NCBI RefSeq assembly: GCF_000217795.1
Contig: NC_015681.1
Coordinates: forward strand, 248,001-312,000
DNA: 64,000 bases
Origin: Thermodesulfatator indicus DSM 15286
GTDB taxonomy: Bacteria > Desulfobacterota > Thermodesulfobacteria > Thermodesulfobacteriales > Thermodesulfatatoraceae
Direction: 5' to 3'
In this document: piece by piece, positions 17,371 through 28,732 of the stretch
Layout of the letters: the number at the start of each line of letters is the position of its first letter
How positions within the stretch are numbered: the stretch's first letter is position 1
Notes under the pieces: model-generated
Seen by the model: only the letters and a program-made list of their open reading frames with translations
Told to the model about the DNA's origin: nothing
Database searches by the model: none
Translations under genes and position numbers: made by a program

Positions 17371-18906
17371 TTATACTTTCTCCCACTCAAAGCCAACGAT
17401 GTTACGTTCCCTATAGCTAAATTCAACACCTATGAGGTAAATCTCTTCACACCGGGCGGCATATTTTTCGTGGTAGTGCCGGGTTTTAAGTTGCTCTAAC
17501 GCCCTGCCCTTTCCTTCAAACTCCACCACTTTGAATTCAAATAAATAGCAGCGGCCGTTAAACTTGACGGCCATGTCAAGACGGCCGTGGCTGGTAGCGT
17601 CCTCTACCTTTACCTCCAGCCCTAAGGCGGCAAAGTAAGCGTAAAAAATACTGGCGTAAAAACCCTCATAACGGTGAAGCTCCGTTTTACGGTACCAGTC
17701 GTGCGGTATGGAGGCAAAAAAGGCCTGAAAGGCCTCCCTGAGGCCTTCAAGGTCGTTTTTCTCAAGCGCCTCATAAACACGGTCTAGGTTTTTCTCCTTT
17801 TCAATGAGGTCAATGAAGGTATTCAAAAGATAATTATTAAAGCTTACTTTGACTTCAAGATTAGGCCAGCCTAGACAGTATTTAAGCATTACCCTCCGCT
17901 TTTTTACTTCTTTTATGGTGAGATAGCCTGTCTGAAAAAGAAGGCTCTCGGGATAAATTCTATCCACATCAAAGCTTTCAATAATTTCATCACCGAGCTC
18001 AAAGTTTTCAAAAGTTGGCACACAAAGACGCTTTTCAAGAATGAGTTTTATGAGAAAACTCGGCGTGCCGGTCTCAAACCAGTAAGGCCGAAAGATCTTT
18101 TCCCGCAGGAAAAGCAAAATGTCAAACGGGTTGTAAACAGGCTCGCCAAGCCAGGAGTAGCCGTTATACCAGCGGCGGACTTCGTCCAGGTCAACGCCTT
18201 CAAGGCGGTCGGCAAAAACAGTTTCAAATTCCTTTTGTGTATAGCCGCAAATGGTGGCAAATGCCGGCGAGATGGTTATGTCTTCAAGGTTGTTAAGACC
18301 AGAGAAAAGAGAGACCTTGCTAAATTTGGTAACACCGGTGATGAAGACGAATTTAAGATACGGGTCAGCGTCTTTTAAGACTGAGTAAAAATTTTTAAGT
18401 TCCTCACGTATTTCAATGGCTATTTCTATTTTGTCTATGTTGTCAAGAATGGGTTTGTCGTATTCGTCAATTAGAACTACTACCTTCTGGCCGTATTTTT
18501 TATAAAGTTTTTTTATTAGTTCAAAAAAACGCCTGTTTGGTATCTCTTCCGTTAAAGTAATTTGTTCTTCTTCGTAATGTTCCCGCAATATTGATTCAAA
18601 AGTTTTAAGAAGAATCTCTTTTTCTCTGATTACACCGCTTCCGAATGAAATGTAAATAACCGGGTATTTTACCGACCAGTCCCAGTTATTCTCTAAATAA
18701 AGGGAGTGGAAAAGTTCTCTTCTACCGAGAAAGGCCTGGCGCAAGGTGTCCAGGAAAAGAGATTTTCCAAAACGCCGCGGACGAGAAAGAAAAAAATATT
18801 TTCCTTCGTCAACGAGCTTCTTTACAAAAGATGTTTTATCTACGTAGTAATAATTTTCCGTGCGTATCTCGACAAAACTTTGAATCCCTACCGGAAGTTT
18901 CTTCAT
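17371..18906 (-). CDS. AAA-ATPase-like/PD-(D/E)XK nuclease-like protein
   Basis: The 511-residue protein matches the family that combines an AAA-ATPase-like N-terminal domain and a PD-(D/E)XK-like C-terminus (PF09820 with PF08011). Seen are 'VDKTSFVKKLVDEGKYFFLSRPRRFGKS' in outline (Walker A RPRRFGKS), Walker B 'VVVLIDEYDKP', and near the C-terminus 'GRLDMAV...YLFEFKVVE' with the nuclease-type Asp and Glu-x-Lys. The family is often multicopy and spread by transfer, and its activity is not established. It lies 14 bases downstream of carB on the same strand and converges with the SWIM gene. Confidence 0.85.
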   Translation of the reverse strand: MKKLPVGIQSFVEIRTENYYYVDKTSFVKKLVDEGKYFFLSRPRRFGKSLFLDTLRQAFLGRRELFHSLYLENNWDWSVKYPVIYISFGSGVIREKEILLKTFESILREHYEEEQITLTEEIPNRRFFELIKKLYKKYGQKVVVLIDEYDKPILDNIDKIEIAIEIREELKNFYSVLKDADPYLKFVFITGVTKFSKVSLFSGLNNLEDITISPAFATICGYTQKEFETVFADRLEGVDLDEVRRWYNGYSWLGEPVYNPFDILLFLREKIFRPYWFETGTPSFLIKLILEKRLCVPTFENFELGDEIIESFDVDRIYPESLLFQTGYLTIKEVKKRRVMLKYCLGWPNLEVKVSFNNYLLNTFIDLIEKEKNLDRVYEALEKNDLEGLREAFQAFFASIPHDWYRKTELHRYEGFYASIFYAYFAALGLEVKVEDATSHGRLDMAVKFNGRCYLFEFKVVEFEGKGRALEQLKTRHYHEKYAARCEEIYLIGVEFSYRERNIVGFEWEKV

Positions 18907-18920
18907 AAATTAAATTATAC

Positions 18921-21900
18921 CTACTTCCTAGCGTAAAAGCACTCGGGCAGGTGGCGGTAGTAATCCTGGAGCGCCCTTACCTCAAGGCGCGACTCTTTTA
19001 AGCGCCTTATGGCCTCAACCATGGCCTTGGCACAGGAAAGCGTGGTAGCGTAAGGTACATCTAGTTCCATGGCGTAACGCCTGATAAGGTAGGCATCCTC
19101 CCGGCTTTCTTTGCCGTAAGCCGTGTTAATCACCAGGGCAAATTCGCCATTTTTTAACTTATCAAGGGCATTGGGGCGGACTTTTTCAGAAATCTTAGGA
19201 ATTACCTCTACCTCAAGGCCGGCTTCCCTTAATACCGCCGCCGTACCCCGTGTAGCCACGATTTTAAAACCGAGTTCCGCGAGAGCCTTGGCAATAGGCA
19301 CTACCAGCGGCTGATCAGGGTCTTTTACGGAAATAAAAACCGTTCCTTCAAGGGGAAGGTTCATACCGGCCGCCAGTTGAGCCTTGGCATAAGCCATACC
19401 AAAATCAAAGTCTATACCCATAACCTCACCGGTTGACTTCATCTCCGGGCCAAGCATTACGTCAACCCCGGGGAAACGCCTGAAAGGAAACACCGCTTCT
19501 TTAACCGAAATGTGTTTGGGTTCAATCTCTTTAGTAAAACCGATTTCTTTTAGGCTTTTACCCATCATCACCCAGGTGGCCAGACGCGCCAGCGGCACCC
19601 CGATGGCCTTGGAAACAAAAGGAATGGTCCGCGAGGCCCGTGGATTTACCTCTAACACAAAAAGCTCGTTATCTTTTATGGCGAACTGAATATTCATAAG
19701 CCCGATGACATTAAGCTCTCTGGCCAGGGCTTTAGTGGCGGCCTTAATATCTTCAAGGATATTTCGCGGAATAGAAATAGGCGGAAGTACACAGGCCGAG
19801 TCTCCAGAATGAATACCTGCTTCTTCAATGTGTTCCATGATACCGCCTACCACTGTAATTTCGCCATCAGAAATGGCGTCAACATCCACCTCAATGGCGT
19901 GCTCTAAAAACTTGTCTATCAAAACCGGATGTTCCGGATTTACTTTAGCAGCGGTGGCCATGTAATTTTTGAGGCTTTCTTCGTCCCAGACGATTTGCAT
20001 GGCGCGGCCACCAAGCACATAAGAGGGCCTAACCAGCACGGGATAGCCGATTTTTCTGGCAATCTCAACGGCCTCTTCAATGGTAAACGCTGTGCCGGCC
20101 GGTGGTTTTTTAAGACCAAGCTTATCAAGCAACTCTGTAAAACGCTCACGATCTTCTGCCCGGTCAATGCTATCAGGTGAAGTACCAAGGATTTTTACTC
20201 CGGCCTTCTCTAACGGCACCGCGAGATTAAGAGGGGTTTGCCCGCCAAACTGGACTATCACTCCCTCAGAATTCTCCTGCTCGTAAATATGAAGCACGTC
20301 TTCAAGGGTAAGGGGTTCAAAGTAAAGACGGTCAGAGGTGTCGTAGTCTGTTGAGACGGTCTCAGGGTTTGAGTTAACCATGATGGATTCAATTCCGAGT
20401 TCGCGCAAGCCAAAAGAGGCGTGCACGCAGCAGTAATCAAACTCAATGCCCTGGCCGATACGGTTAGGCCCACCGCCAAGGATCATAACTTTTTGCTTTT
20501 TAGAGGTACGGGCTTCGTTCTCCACTTCGTAACTTGAGTAATAATAAGGGGTATAGGCCTCAAACTCAGCAGCACAAGTATCAACCAGCTTGTAAACCGG
20601 CCTGATACCGACCTCTTTACGGCGTTTAGCCACTTCTTCTTCGGTTTTTCCGGTGAGAAAGGCAATCTGTTTATCGGAAAAGCCAAAACGCTTTACTTCA
20701 AATATTTTTTCCGGCTCAAAAAGACTGTCGCCCGCTTCTTTGACTTCGTCTTCTTTTTCGATTATGGCCCGCATCTGCTCAAGAAACCAGGGGTCGATGT
20801 GGGTGAGTTCGTAAATTTCCTGAGTGGAAAAACCGGCCTTATAAGCTTCTCTTATGTAGAAAATACGCTCACTGTTAGGAATTCTAAGTTTTTCAACGAT
20901 AAGTTTATGAGGGACAGTTTCGCCGCGGTCCGAAGGGGATTTACCATCAGCCCCAAGGCCAGCCCGGCCTATTTCCAGGCCGCGAATGGCCTTTTGCAAG
21001 GCCTCTTTGAAAGTGCGGCCAATGGCCATGGTCTCACCAACGGACTTCATGGAAGTAGTAAGTTCGTCAGGGGTCTCGGGAAATTTTTCAAAGGTAAACC
21101 GCGGGAACTTAACCACCACGTAGTCAATGGTGGGCTCAAAAGAGGCCATGGTCTCCCGGGTTATGTCATTAGGGATCTCATCAAGGGTGTAACCAATGGC
21201 CAGTTTGGCCGCTATCTTGGCTATAGGAAAGCCCGTGGCTTTACTGGCCAGCGCTGAGGAGCGAGAAACCCTGGGGTTCATTTCAATGACGACCATATCT
21301 CCGTTTTCAGGGTTAATGGCGAACTGGACGTTTGAACCTCCAGTCTCAACGCCTATCTCTCGCATTATAGCGATGGCGGCGTTTCGCATCCGTTGGTATT
21401 CGCGGTCGGTAAGGGTTTGTGAAGGAGCCACGGTGATAGAATCGCCGGTGTGCACGCCCATGGGGTCAAAGTTTTCGATGGTGCAGATGATAACCACGTT
21501 GTCATTTTTATCGCGCATCACCTCAAGTTCGTATTCTTTCCAGCCAAGAACGCTTTCTTCTATCATCACTTGATGGATAAGCGAAAGCTCAAGGCCGCGG
21601 GTGGCAATTTCTTCTAGTTCTTCCCGGTTATAGGCCACGCCACCACCGGTGCCTCCCAGAGTAAAGGCCGGCCTAACGATGACGGGATAGCCTATTTTTT
21701 CGGCCGCGCGCAAAGCATCTTTTACGGTGGTAACAATTTCGCTGCGAGGTACTTTAAGGCCTATGTTTTTCATGGCCTCGCGAAAGGCCTCCCGGTCTTC
21801 GGCCTTGCGAATCACTTCGGCCGAAGCGGCAATCATCTCTACGCCGTATTTTTCAAGCACGCCGCGGCGAGCCACTTCAAAGGCGGTGTTAAGGGCCGTC

Positions 21901-22178
21901 TGCCCGCCAAGGGTGGGGAGAAGGGCATCTGGCCGCTCTTCTTTTATGATTTCTGCCACCACTTCAGGGGTAATGGGTTCAACATAAGTGCGGTGGGCGG
22001 TTTCTGGATCAGTCATAATAGTGGCTGGGTTTGAATTGACGAGGACTATCTCGTAACCCTCTTCTTTTAGGGCTTTACAGGCCTGGGTGCCGGAATAGTC
22101 AAACTCACAGGCCTGACCGATAACTATCGGGCCTGAGCCGATTATCAAAATCTTTTTAATGTCTTCCCTTTTGGGCAT
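18921..22178 (-). CDS. carB: Carbamoyl-phosphate synthase large subunit
   Basis: The 1085-residue protein shows the duplicated carbamoyl-phosphate synthase plan. Two ATP-grasp halves each start with a Gly-rich site ('[19 protein letters not shown]' and '[17 protein letters not shown]') and are followed by a C-terminal MGS allosteric domain from about residue 945 ('[25 protein letters not shown]'). It makes carbamoyl phosphate for pyrimidines and arginine with ammonia from CarA. carA is not in the window. The ATG follows the ppiD-like gene by 8 bases and has AGGAGG before it. Confidence 0.97.
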   Translation of the reverse strand: MPKREDIKKILIIGSGPIVIGQACEFDYSGTQACKALKEEGYEIVLVNSNPATIMTDPETAHRTYVEPITPEVVAEIIKEERPDALLPTLGGQTALNTAFEVARRGVLEKYGVEMIAASAEVIRKAEDREAFREAMKNIGLKVPRSEIVTTVKDALRAAEKIGYPVIVRPAFTLGGTGGGVAYNREELEEIATRGLELSLIHQVMIEESVLGWKEYELEVMRDKNDNVVIICTIENFDPMGVHTGDSITVAPSQTLTDREYQRMRNAAIAIMREIGVETGGSNVQFAINPENGDMVVIEMNPRVSRSSALASKATGFPIAKIAAKLAIGYTLDEIPNDITRETMASFEPTIDYVVVKFPRFTFEKFPETPDELTTSMKSVGETMAIGRTFKEALQKAIRGLEIGRAGLGADGKSPSDRGETVPHKLIVEKLRIPNSERIFYIREAYKAGFSTQEIYELTHIDPWFLEQMRAIIEKEDEVKEAGDSLFEPEKIFEVKRFGFSDKQIAFLTGKTEEEVAKRRKEVGIRPVYKLVDTCAAEFEAYTPYYYSSYEVENEARTSKKQKVMILGGGPNRIGQGIEFDYCCVHASFGLRELGIESIMVNSNPETVSTDYDTSDRLYFEPLTLEDVLHIYEQENSEGVIVQFGGQTPLNLAVPLEKAGVKILGTSPDSIDRAEDRERFTELLDKLGLKKPPAGTAFTIEEAVEIARKIGYPVLVRPSYVLGGRAMQIVWDEESLKNYMATAAKVNPEHPVLIDKFLEHAIEVDVDAISDGEITVVGGIMEHIEEAGIHSGDSACVLPPISIPRNILEDIKAATKALARELNVIGLMNIQFAIKDNELFVLEVNPRASRTIPFVSKAIGVPLARLATWVMMGKSLKEIGFTKEIEPKHISVKEAVFPFRRFPGVDVMLGPEMKSTGEVMGIDFDFGMAYAKAQLAAGMNLPLEGTVFISVKDPDQPLVVPIAKALAELGFKIVATRGTAAVLREAGLEVEVIPKISEKVRPNALDKLKNGEFALVINTAYGKESREDAYLIRRYAMELDVPYATTLSCAKAMVEAIRRLKESRLEVRALQDYYRHLPECFYARK

Positions 22179-22186
22179 AAATCCTC

Positions 22187-24073
22187 CTAAATTTTGGGAA
22201 GTTCATGGTAAAGTTTTATCTCCGCCTTTTCACGCAGGTTTTTATACCAATCATTAAAGGCCTCTTCTCGCTTTTGTCTGGTAAGCAAATCTTGCAAAAG
22301 TTTTTTCTCTTCCTCAAACTTTGTCATATCCGCTGGTTTTATTTCCAGAAGTTTTACCAGATAAATGGCATCGCCTGTGAGAACCGGAGTGTCCAGCCAT
22401 TGACCGGGATTGGCGAGGGTCTTGGCCTCCCTAAGCACTTGTGGTGGAACACCCAGTATTTCAGTATCTTCACGTGTAAAGAATTCACTCTCTTTAAAGG
22501 TAAGGCCGTATTTTTTAAAGACCTTTTGATAATTACCTTTCTTGGCTTCTTCTAAAATATGTTTGGCCTTTTCCGCACATAACTCCTGGGCCTTTTCATG
22601 TTTTAGATCACGAACTACTTTGTCTTTAATCTTTTCTAAAGGCGGAATTCTTGGTGGTTCTTTCTTAGTCAGTTTAAAAATTAAAATACCTTCTGGCACT
22701 TCCATTATAGGCCCAAGTTCCCCTTCGCTAAGCTTAAGAGCGGCAGAAATAACATCATTCGTAATATGGTTATCTGGAGGCGGAGAATCAGGGCTAAAAA
22801 GAGGAGTAGTAACTAGCGTTTTATTCTCTTTTTGAGCCCAAGGTTTTAAACCTCCCACCAAAACTATTTTGTCGTAAATCTTTTCGGCCCTATCCCAGGC
22901 GTAAGACTTTAACTTTGTTTCAATTAATTTTTTCCGAATCTCTTCTTTAACTTCCTCAAAAGATTTAGTTTTAGCAGGCTTAATCTTTTCTATAAGAAAG
23001 ATGTGATAACCAGACGGAGTTCGTAAAGGGCCTATAATCTCTCCTTCTTTGGCCGTAAAAATTACTTCTCTAAGATTTTGGGAAATTTCGTTAGCTTTAA
23101 CCCATCCTAACTCTCCACCTTTATCTTTAGTATGAGGATCATCAGAATATTTAGCCGCGACTTTAGCAAAATCTTTAGGGGCTTTAATTTTAGCTCTGAT
23201 TTCTTGAGCACGTTTTAAAAAGTCTTCTTCACTTTCTCCTTTCTTCCTAGCTATAAAAATGTGTCTAAGTTTACGTTCTTCAGGAAGAGTATATTCTTTT
23301 TTATGGGCTTCGTAATAATTTTTTAAATCTTTATCAGTAATTTTTATTTCTTTTTCTAAACTTTTAAAAGGTAAAAAGTAATAAGTTAAAGCTATTTTAA
23401 GTTTTGTTTTATATCTTTCCTTGTTAGCTTCATAGTAAGACTTTATTTCTTTTTCATTTATTTTTACTTCTTTTTCACAGGTAGATATAGGCAGTTTTGC
23501 CCAAAGTATTTTTAGTTTTTCATTTTGAAAAATATACCATTCTTTAGTTTCCTCTGAAGTAGCAACAATTGGTGTTAGTAAGAGACTCTTAATTTTAGCT
23601 TCTATAAATTCAGATTTTATCAAGTCTTCGAATTCTTTAGGTGTAAGACGCAATTCCCGCAATACTAGCTGATATTTCCGTGGATCAAAGCGACCGTTTG
23701 TTTGGAAGGTGGGAATCTGTGAAATAGCAATTTGTAGTTCTTTGGTGGTTACGGTGATACCCATTTCTTTAGCTACTTGGAACATCAGTTTACGTCGCAC
23801 AAGATCTTCAAACACCTGGGCAGGCAACTGCAACTTTTTTAAAAGCTCATCATTTAACTGGGGGCCAAAAAGACTGCGTAACTGGTTGAGCCGCTGGTTA
23901 TAAAGGACTTGAAACTCTGTAAAGGTTATAGGTTGGCCATTTACTTCAGCCAAAATGTTTTTTTGGCCGGTACGAAACGTTCCTACTCCCCAAAAAATAA
24001 AAACGATAATAATAGCTCCCAAGATAATTTTTACCAGCCAAGAACCTGCACGCTGTCTAAAAAAATCGAGCAT
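22187..24073 (-). CDS. PpiD/SurA-type membrane-anchored peptidyl-prolyl isomerase
   Basis: The 628-residue length matches PpiD. A single membrane helix at about residues 14-34 ('[18 protein letters not shown]') is followed by a SurA-N-like helical domain, a parvulin rotamase domain at about 262-362 ('[12 protein letters not shown]...[20 protein letters not shown]...[10 protein letters not shown]') and a second related C-terminal part. It would help fold exported proteins at the outer face of the inner membrane. It lies 47 bases after nagZ on the same strand and 8 bases before carB. Confidence 0.88.
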   Translation of the reverse strand: MLDFFRQRAGSWLVKIILGAIIIVFIFWGVGTFRTGQKNILAEVNGQPITFTEFQVLYNQRLNQLRSLFGPQLNDELLKKLQLPAQVFEDLVRRKLMFQVAKEMGITVTTKELQIAISQIPTFQTNGRFDPRKYQLVLRELRLTPKEFEDLIKSEFIEAKIKSLLLTPIVATSEETKEWYIFQNEKLKILWAKLPISTCEKEVKINEKEIKSYYEANKERYKTKLKIALTYYFLPFKSLEKEIKITDKDLKNYYEAHKKEYTLPEERKLRHIFIARKKGESEEDFLKRAQEIRAKIKAPKDFAKVAAKYSDDPHTKDKGGELGWVKANEISQNLREVIFTAKEGEIIGPLRTPSGYHIFLIEKIKPAKTKSFEEVKEEIRKKLIETKLKSYAWDRAEKIYDKIVLVGGLKPWAQKENKTLVTTPLFSPDSPPPDNHITNDVISAALKLSEGELGPIMEVPEGILIFKLTKKEPPRIPPLEKIKDKVVRDLKHEKAQELCAEKAKHILEEAKKGNYQKVFKKYGLTFKESEFFTREDTEILGVPPQVLREAKTLANPGQWLDTPVLTGDAIYLVKLLEIKPADMTKFEEEKKLLQDLLTRQKREEAFNDWYKNLREKAEIKLYHELPKI

Positions 24074-24120
24074 ATTTTCCTCCCCTAATCTCCAGCTTAA
24101 AAGGCTTTAACATTTAACCT

Positions 24121-25080
24121 CTAACTAGGCAAGAACGAGTTTAAAACCTTGTTTTGCCGCCCCAAAGACTCGGCAATTAATTCTTTTAACGAATAGCTAT
24201 GTTCTGCCTCTTTAATAAAATTTTCAATAACTATAACTGATTGCCAAAAATCCTCACAAAGGAGTAATAAGTCATGTCCAGAAATAAAAGCCCTAAGAAC
24301 CCTTTCTTCAAAAGAAGAGATAGCCGCTCCTTTCATGTAAAGATCATCTGTTAAAACAAGCCCGCGAAAATCTAACTCTCTGCGTAACATATTTATTATT
24401 TTTGGAGAAAAAGTGGCCGGCTTATCATCAATGTTTTTGACGACCAAATGAGTAGTCATCACCGCGGGCACGCCAGCTTCGAAGGCTTTAACAAAAGGAT
24501 AAAGATCATCTTTAGTAACTTCTGGTTTTTCAGGAAGACTGTGGTGGGGATCAAGATCAACACCTCCCAAGCCGGGAAAATGTTTGGCACAACAAAGAAG
24601 ACCTTCTTCAATAAAAGTTTTTATGTAAATAGTTCCGAGTTCAGCCACAAGGGAGCTTTCTTTGTCAAAAGAGCGTTCGCGAATAAAAGAAGGGGCTTTA
24701 TCATCAGCCAGATCGAGCACCGGAGCAAGATTGAAATTAAAGCCCAGTTCCTTTAGATTTTGAGCACAAAGTTTAGCGGTGTTTCTCACCTCCTCGGCAG
24801 GTTTTTCTCTCTGGGCTAGCGCATATAGAGAAGGCAATTGCGGAAAAAGCGGAGGCAAAAGCCTTACTACAGGCCCGCCTTCTTGGTCAACAGCCCTTAA
24901 ACCCAGGCCTGTTTTTTCATTAAGTTTTGTCAAAAGACTTTCTATTTGCTCTTTAGAAACAAGATTCCGTTTAAAAAAAATAAAATGGGAAAGCTTTAAA
25001 GCTTTGATGGCTTCCAGTTCTTCGGCACTCAGAGAATCTCCTTCAAGGCCAACGATAAAAAGTTTACCTATTTTTTGCAT
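24121..25080 (-). CDS. nagZ: Beta-N-acetylhexosaminidase, glycoside hydrolase family 3
   Basis: I prefer the ATG at 25080 (MQKIGKLFIVGLEG); the longer frame from 25113 would overlap the kinase gene more. The 319-residue product has the NagZ plan: 'LRAVDQEGGPVVRL', 'NFNLAPVLDL', 'CAKHFPGLGGVDLDPHHSLP' with the His of the catalytic dyad, and 'GLVLTDDLYMKGA' with the nucleophile Asp. It removes GlcNAc from peptidoglycan fragments in wall recycling. No signal peptide is seen, so it is cytoplasmic. It overlaps the end of the histidine-kinase gene by about 17 bases. Confidence 0.9.
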   Translation of the reverse strand: MQKIGKLFIVGLEGDSLSAEELEAIKALKLSHFIFFKRNLVSKEQIESLLTKLNEKTGLGLRAVDQEGGPVVRLLPPLFPQLPSLYALAQREKPAEEVRNTAKLCAQNLKELGFNFNLAPVLDLADDKAPSFIRERSFDKESSLVAELGTIYIKTFIEEGLLCCAKHFPGLGGVDLDPHHSLPEKPEVTKDDLYPFVKAFEAGVPAVMTTHLVVKNIDDKPATFSPKIINMLRRELDFRGLVLTDDLYMKGAAISSFEERVLRAFISGHDLLLLCEDFWQSVIVIENFIKEAEHSYSLKELIAESLGRQNKVLNSFLPS

Positions 25081-26959
25081 TTTTAGTGGATTTTGTCGGC
25101 AGAAGTTTATCAATCACAGCAAAAAGTTCATCAAAAGTAAAAGGTTTTTTTAGAAAAGCGTCAAACTCCTTAACTTTTTGGGCTTCAAGGGAATAACCAC
25201 TCATAAGAATTGTTTTTGTTTTGGGGGTATAAGACTTGATAAAAGGAAGAACTTCTTTAGCTCCCATGCCCCCAGGAATAGTCAAATCAAGGATGGCCAA
25301 GTCAAAATTTTGAGCCTTTATTTTTTGGATAACCTCTTGGGCGTCTTTGGCTTCTTCCACCTGAAAGCCACTCATTTCAAGGACTTCTTTTAGTGTTTCC
25401 CTGATAACTTCTTCGTCGTCAAAAATGAGTACTCGTCCTTTACCTTTAAAAATTTCTTTCTGGACCAGATTATACGAAGTAGGTTTTTCTTCTTTTGAGG
25501 CTGGAAGATAAATTTTAAAAGTGGCCCCTTTCCCTTTTTGAGAAGTTACTTCGATATGCCCCCCATGTTTTTTAATGATAGAATGGCAAATAGCTAACCC
25601 CAGGCCGCTTCCGTCTTTTTTAGTAGTGAAATAAGGATCAAAAATTTTGGAGAGATGTTTTTTAGGAATCCCCATTCCTTCGTCTCTGAAAATAATCTCT
25701 ACATAATCTCCCGGTTTTAAAGGCCCTTTAGGCTCCTTAAGTTTTAAATTGCTGGCCTTAATCCAGAGCCTTCCACCTGAAGGCATGGCCTGTTTGGCGT
25801 TTATGACAATGTTGCTCACCACCTGACCGAATTGAACAGTATCGATATTAACCAGAAATAAATCATCGGGAATAGAGATCTCCCAGCTGACATTTGAACC
25901 CCGCAAACAGAAAGAAACCGTATCTTCAATCATTTCTTTGATAGAAGCTACTCGTTTTATTGGAGAGCCACCTTCAGCAAAATTCAAAAGTTGCTTGGTA
26001 AGCCCCTGGGCCCTAAAACACACACTTTCCATTTGTTTAAAGAGCTTTTCCTCTTTCTCAGTAAGGTGCTTTTTCAAACGCAGGCGCAAAAGGGAAATGT
26101 TTCCCAAAATGGCTGTCAGAATATTATTAAAATCATGGGCAATACCGCCAGCCAGAAGAGAAATTGATTCAAGCTTAGAAATTCTGAGTATTTCTTGCTG
26201 GGCCCGTTTTTGCTGAGTGATATCCATAAGGATATGTAAGGCGTGCTGGCTTCCGTCAGGATATATCAAAGGGGTAGCCACTACGTAATACCATTTGTCC
26301 TCCTCAGGAATATGAATATCTTTTTTAACTGAACGCCCTTCTAAAACTTCTTTGAGACTACACCAAGGACAGGGTTCTTTTAAACCAAATATTTCTTCGT
26401 AGCATAGTTCCCCAGAAACAGGATGGCCTATTTGCTTTTCCAATTTTTTGTTAACAAAAGCTAGGCGAAAATCTGGGGTAACTGTATAAAGAAGACCATC
26501 AAAGGCCTGTAAAATGGCCTTATATTCACTTAAAGTATCTGCCAGATTTCGTGAATAATTTTTGATTTCTGTAATATCAATAGTGGTAGCAATACAATAG
26601 ATTTGGTTATCTTTTTCAAAAGTGGCCACTGAAACTTCAAACCACTTTTCCTGACCTTCAGAAGTTAAGATTTTTATCTCGTATTGAGGAGGAGTTTTTT
26701 CTCCTCTAAGTCTTGCAAGTGTTCTTTCTTTAACTGTTTCCCGATAATCTGGATGCACTAGCTCCCAGACTTTTTTGTTTTTAAGTTCAGAAAGTTTCCA
26801 GCCGGTTATTTTTTCAAAGGCGGGATTCACATAAATGAATTCTTCGCGATACAGATAAATACCCACACTTGCTGATTCTAAAAAAACACGTAGTACTTCT
26901 ATTGCTTCGTGGGTATCAAATAATTGAGAAATTTCGCTCAAACTTTTACAATTTGACAT
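25064..26959 (-). CDS. Hybrid PAS-PAS sensor histidine kinase with C-terminal receiver
   Basis: The 631-residue soluble protein has two PAS domains (about 20-130 and 145-250), a HisKA helix with 'LLAGGIAHDFNNILTAILGN' (phosphoacceptor His in the AHDFNN motif), an HATPase_c domain ('VVSNIVINAKQAM', 'GSGLGLAICHSIIKKHGG') and a C-terminal receiver ('RVLIFDDEEVIRETL', 'LAILDLTIPGG' with the phosphorylatable Asp). It has no membrane segment, so it senses an internal signal. It is the first gene of its minus-strand run and overlaps nagZ. No separate response regulator or HPt gene is adjacent. Confidence 0.93.
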   Translation of the reverse strand: MSNCKSLSEISQLFDTHEAIEVLRVFLESASVGIYLYREEFIYVNPAFEKITGWKLSELKNKKVWELVHPDYRETVKERTLARLRGEKTPPQYEIKILTSEGQEKWFEVSVATFEKDNQIYCIATTIDITEIKNYSRNLADTLSEYKAILQAFDGLLYTVTPDFRLAFVNKKLEKQIGHPVSGELCYEEIFGLKEPCPWCSLKEVLEGRSVKKDIHIPEEDKWYYVVATPLIYPDGSQHALHILMDITQQKRAQQEILRISKLESISLLAGGIAHDFNNILTAILGNISLLRLRLKKHLTEKEEKLFKQMESVCFRAQGLTKQLLNFAEGGSPIKRVASIKEMIEDTVSFCLRGSNVSWEISIPDDLFLVNIDTVQFGQVVSNIVINAKQAMPSGGRLWIKASNLKLKEPKGPLKPGDYVEIIFRDEGMGIPKKHLSKIFDPYFTTKKDGSGLGLAICHSIIKKHGGHIEVTSQKGKGATFKIYLPASKEEKPTSYNLVQKEIFKGKGRVLIFDDEEVIRETLKEVLEMSGFQVEEAKDAQEVIQKIKAQNFDLAILDLTIPGGMGAKEVLPFIKSYTPKTKTILMSGYSLEAQKVKEFDAFLKKPFTFDELFAVIDKLLPTKSTKNAKNR

Positions 26960-27106
26960 CTAGGTCTAAACTATAACTTAAAATCTATACTATTAAACTG
27001 AAATTTTATTAGATAAGTTTGAGATTTCTGTAAAACCTTTAAAAAATTGGCTTTGATATGTTACTTTGCCGATAGCTCATCAAGATTTTACAAGCCGAGG
27101 AGCAAA

Positions 27107-27841
27107 ATGAAGTTTTTAAAAACTTGCGAAATCATTATAAGAAATTTCTTCTTTGGCCTCTATCTTCTAATAACCGTCCCTACGCTGGGTACTATAATTA
27201 TTCTCCTTTCCGTTACCCCCTGGGAACGAATAATTCCCAGGATTCAACATTTCTGGCTTAGCAACATGGTGCGCATTGCGGGCGTTAAACTTGAAGTAAG
27301 AGGGCTTGAGCATATCAAGCCAGATCAAAATTACGTCTTTGCCGCCAACCACCAGAGCCAGTTTGATATTCCTGTAATAGGCACCGTATTGCCGCACCGC
27401 ATTTCCTGGCTGGCCAAAAAAAGCCTTTTCAAGATACCCTTTTTTGGCTGGGGGTTGGCCGCGGCTGGCTGTGTACCTATTGACCGGGAAAACCCACGCA
27501 AAGGCCTGGAAAGCCTTATGAAAGCTGTAGAAAAAATCAAAAAAGGCTTTTCTGTGCTTATCTTCCCTGAAGGAACCAGAAGCCCTGACGGTAAACTTCA
27601 GGAGTTTAAGGTAGGCGGGTTTATTCTGGCCATAAAAAGCGGCTTACCCCTTGTCCCCATAGCCGTGTGTGGCACACGCCATGTTATGCCTAAAGGAAAA
27701 CTTTATGTTAAACCAGGGCTTGTAAGGGTAAAAATATTCCCTCCTATTCCTACTCAAGGCCTTACTTTAAGAGACAAACATAAATTGGCCGAACTCGTTA
27801 AACTCCGCCTAGAAGACGGCTTAAAATCAGGCTGCCGTTAA
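27107..27841 (+). CDS. plsC: 1-acyl-sn-glycerol-3-phosphate acyltransferase
   Basis: The ATG at 27107 follows GAGGAG by 5 bases and is preferred over a longer frame from 27047. The 244-residue protein has a membrane helix near residues 15-40 and the PlsC blocks: NHQSQFD (HX4D catalytic motif), 'FFGWGLAAAGCVPIDR', FPEGTRSPDG and 'GLPLVPIAVCG'. It adds the second acyl chain to make phosphatidic acid. Its end overlaps the end of the convergent ddl gene by 15 bases. Confidence 0.93.
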   Translation: MKFLKTCEIIIRNFFFGLYLLITVPTLGTIIILLSVTPWERIIPRIQHFWLSNMVRIAGVKLEVRGLEHIKPDQNYVFAANHQSQFDIPVIGTVLPHRISWLAKKSLFKIPFFGWGLAAAGCVPIDRENPRKGLESLMKAVEKIKKGFSVLIFPEGTRSPDGKLQEFKVGGFILAIKSGLPLVPIAVCGTRHVMPKGKLYVKPGLVRVKIFPPIPTQGLTLRDKHKLAELVKLRLEDGLKSGCR

Positions 27842-28732
27842 TGCTAAGTCAAGAAGCTTTTGCACTAAATCCTCAAAAGGATACCCGGCCACTTTAGCCG
27901 CCAAAGGCAAAAGGCTTGTTTCGGTCATACCAGGAATGGTATTGGTCTCAAGAACATAAAGCCTCTCTCCTACTAAGATAAAATCTGTACGGCTGTAATG
28001 CCTGAGTCTTAAAGCCTGGTGAGCAGCAAGGGCCGCCCTCTGTGCTTCTCTGGCTATTTCTTCCGGGATAGGAGCCGGGCAGAGCTCCTGCGTAACACCT
28101 GGGGTATATTTGGCCTGGTAATCAAAAAAGGTATGCCCTTCTCCAGGTATAATTTCAACTACCGGCAGAGCTTCTTCTCCAAGAATACCCACGGTAAGCT
28201 CACGACCTTCCAGATACTCTTCAACCAAGACTCTCTCTTCCAAAGCAAAAGCCGCTTCTAGGGCAGAGTCTAATTCATCGGGAGTTCTGACTATGGAGAT
28301 CCCCACACTTGAACCTTGCGAGACCGGCTTAACTACTAACGGAAAAAAATTTATCTGGGGCAAGGGTTTGTTTTTTTCTAAAACCAGACCTTTGGGCACC
28401 AGAAGGCCTGCCTCTTGGTAAAGGATTTTACTAAGGGCTTTATCCATAGCCAGGGCGCTTCCCAAAACCCCTGCCCCTTGGTAAGAAAGCCCAAGCGAAT
28501 CGAGAAAACCCTGAATAGTTCCGTCTTCACCTCCAGGGCCGTGAAGCACAAGAAAAGCCACGTTATAATTTTTAGTTTCCTGGGCTAACAAGGGAAGGTC
28601 TTTGGCCGGGTCAAAAATTTTAAATTGATGCCCTAATTTTTTTAAGGCCGCGGCCACGGCCTGGCCACCTTTTAAAGAAACTTCTCTTTCAGCCGATTTT
28701 CCACCGCAAAGAAGGGCTACTTTAAGCATCAT
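27827..28732 (-). CDS. ddl: D-alanine--D-alanine ligase
   Basis: The 301-residue ATP-grasp enzyme starts 'VALLCGGKSAEREVSLKGG', has 'LHGPGGEDGTIQGFLD', 'VKPVSQGSSVGISIV', 'EEYLEGRELTVGIL' and ends with the metal site 'YVLETNTIPGMTETSLLP'. It makes the D-Ala-D-Ala dipeptide for peptidoglycan. It overlaps the HD-domain gene by 11 bases and forms the end of the mpl-nfi-ispD-ldh-HD-ddl series. Confidence 0.96.
   Translation of the reverse strand: MMLKVALLCGGKSAEREVSLKGGQAVAAALKKLGHQFKIFDPAKDLPLLAQETKNYNVAFLVLHGPGGEDGTIQGFLDSLGLSYQGAGVLGSALAMDKALSKILYQEAGLLVPKGLVLEKNKPLPQINFFPLVVKPVSQGSSVGISIVRTPDELDSALEAAFALEERVLVEEYLEGRELTVGILGEEALPVVEIIPGEGHTFFDYQAKYTPGVTQELCPAPIPEEIAREAQRAALAAHQALRLRHYSRTDFILVGERLYVLETNTIPGMTETSLLPLAAKVAGYPFEDLVQKLLDLALTAA

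Noticed and set aside
17371-18906. Possible defence or mobile-element island based on the AAA-ATPase/nuclease-like gene
   Set aside because: The gene stands alone among housekeeping genes, with no partner, repeats or integrase; its family is common and its role unclear.
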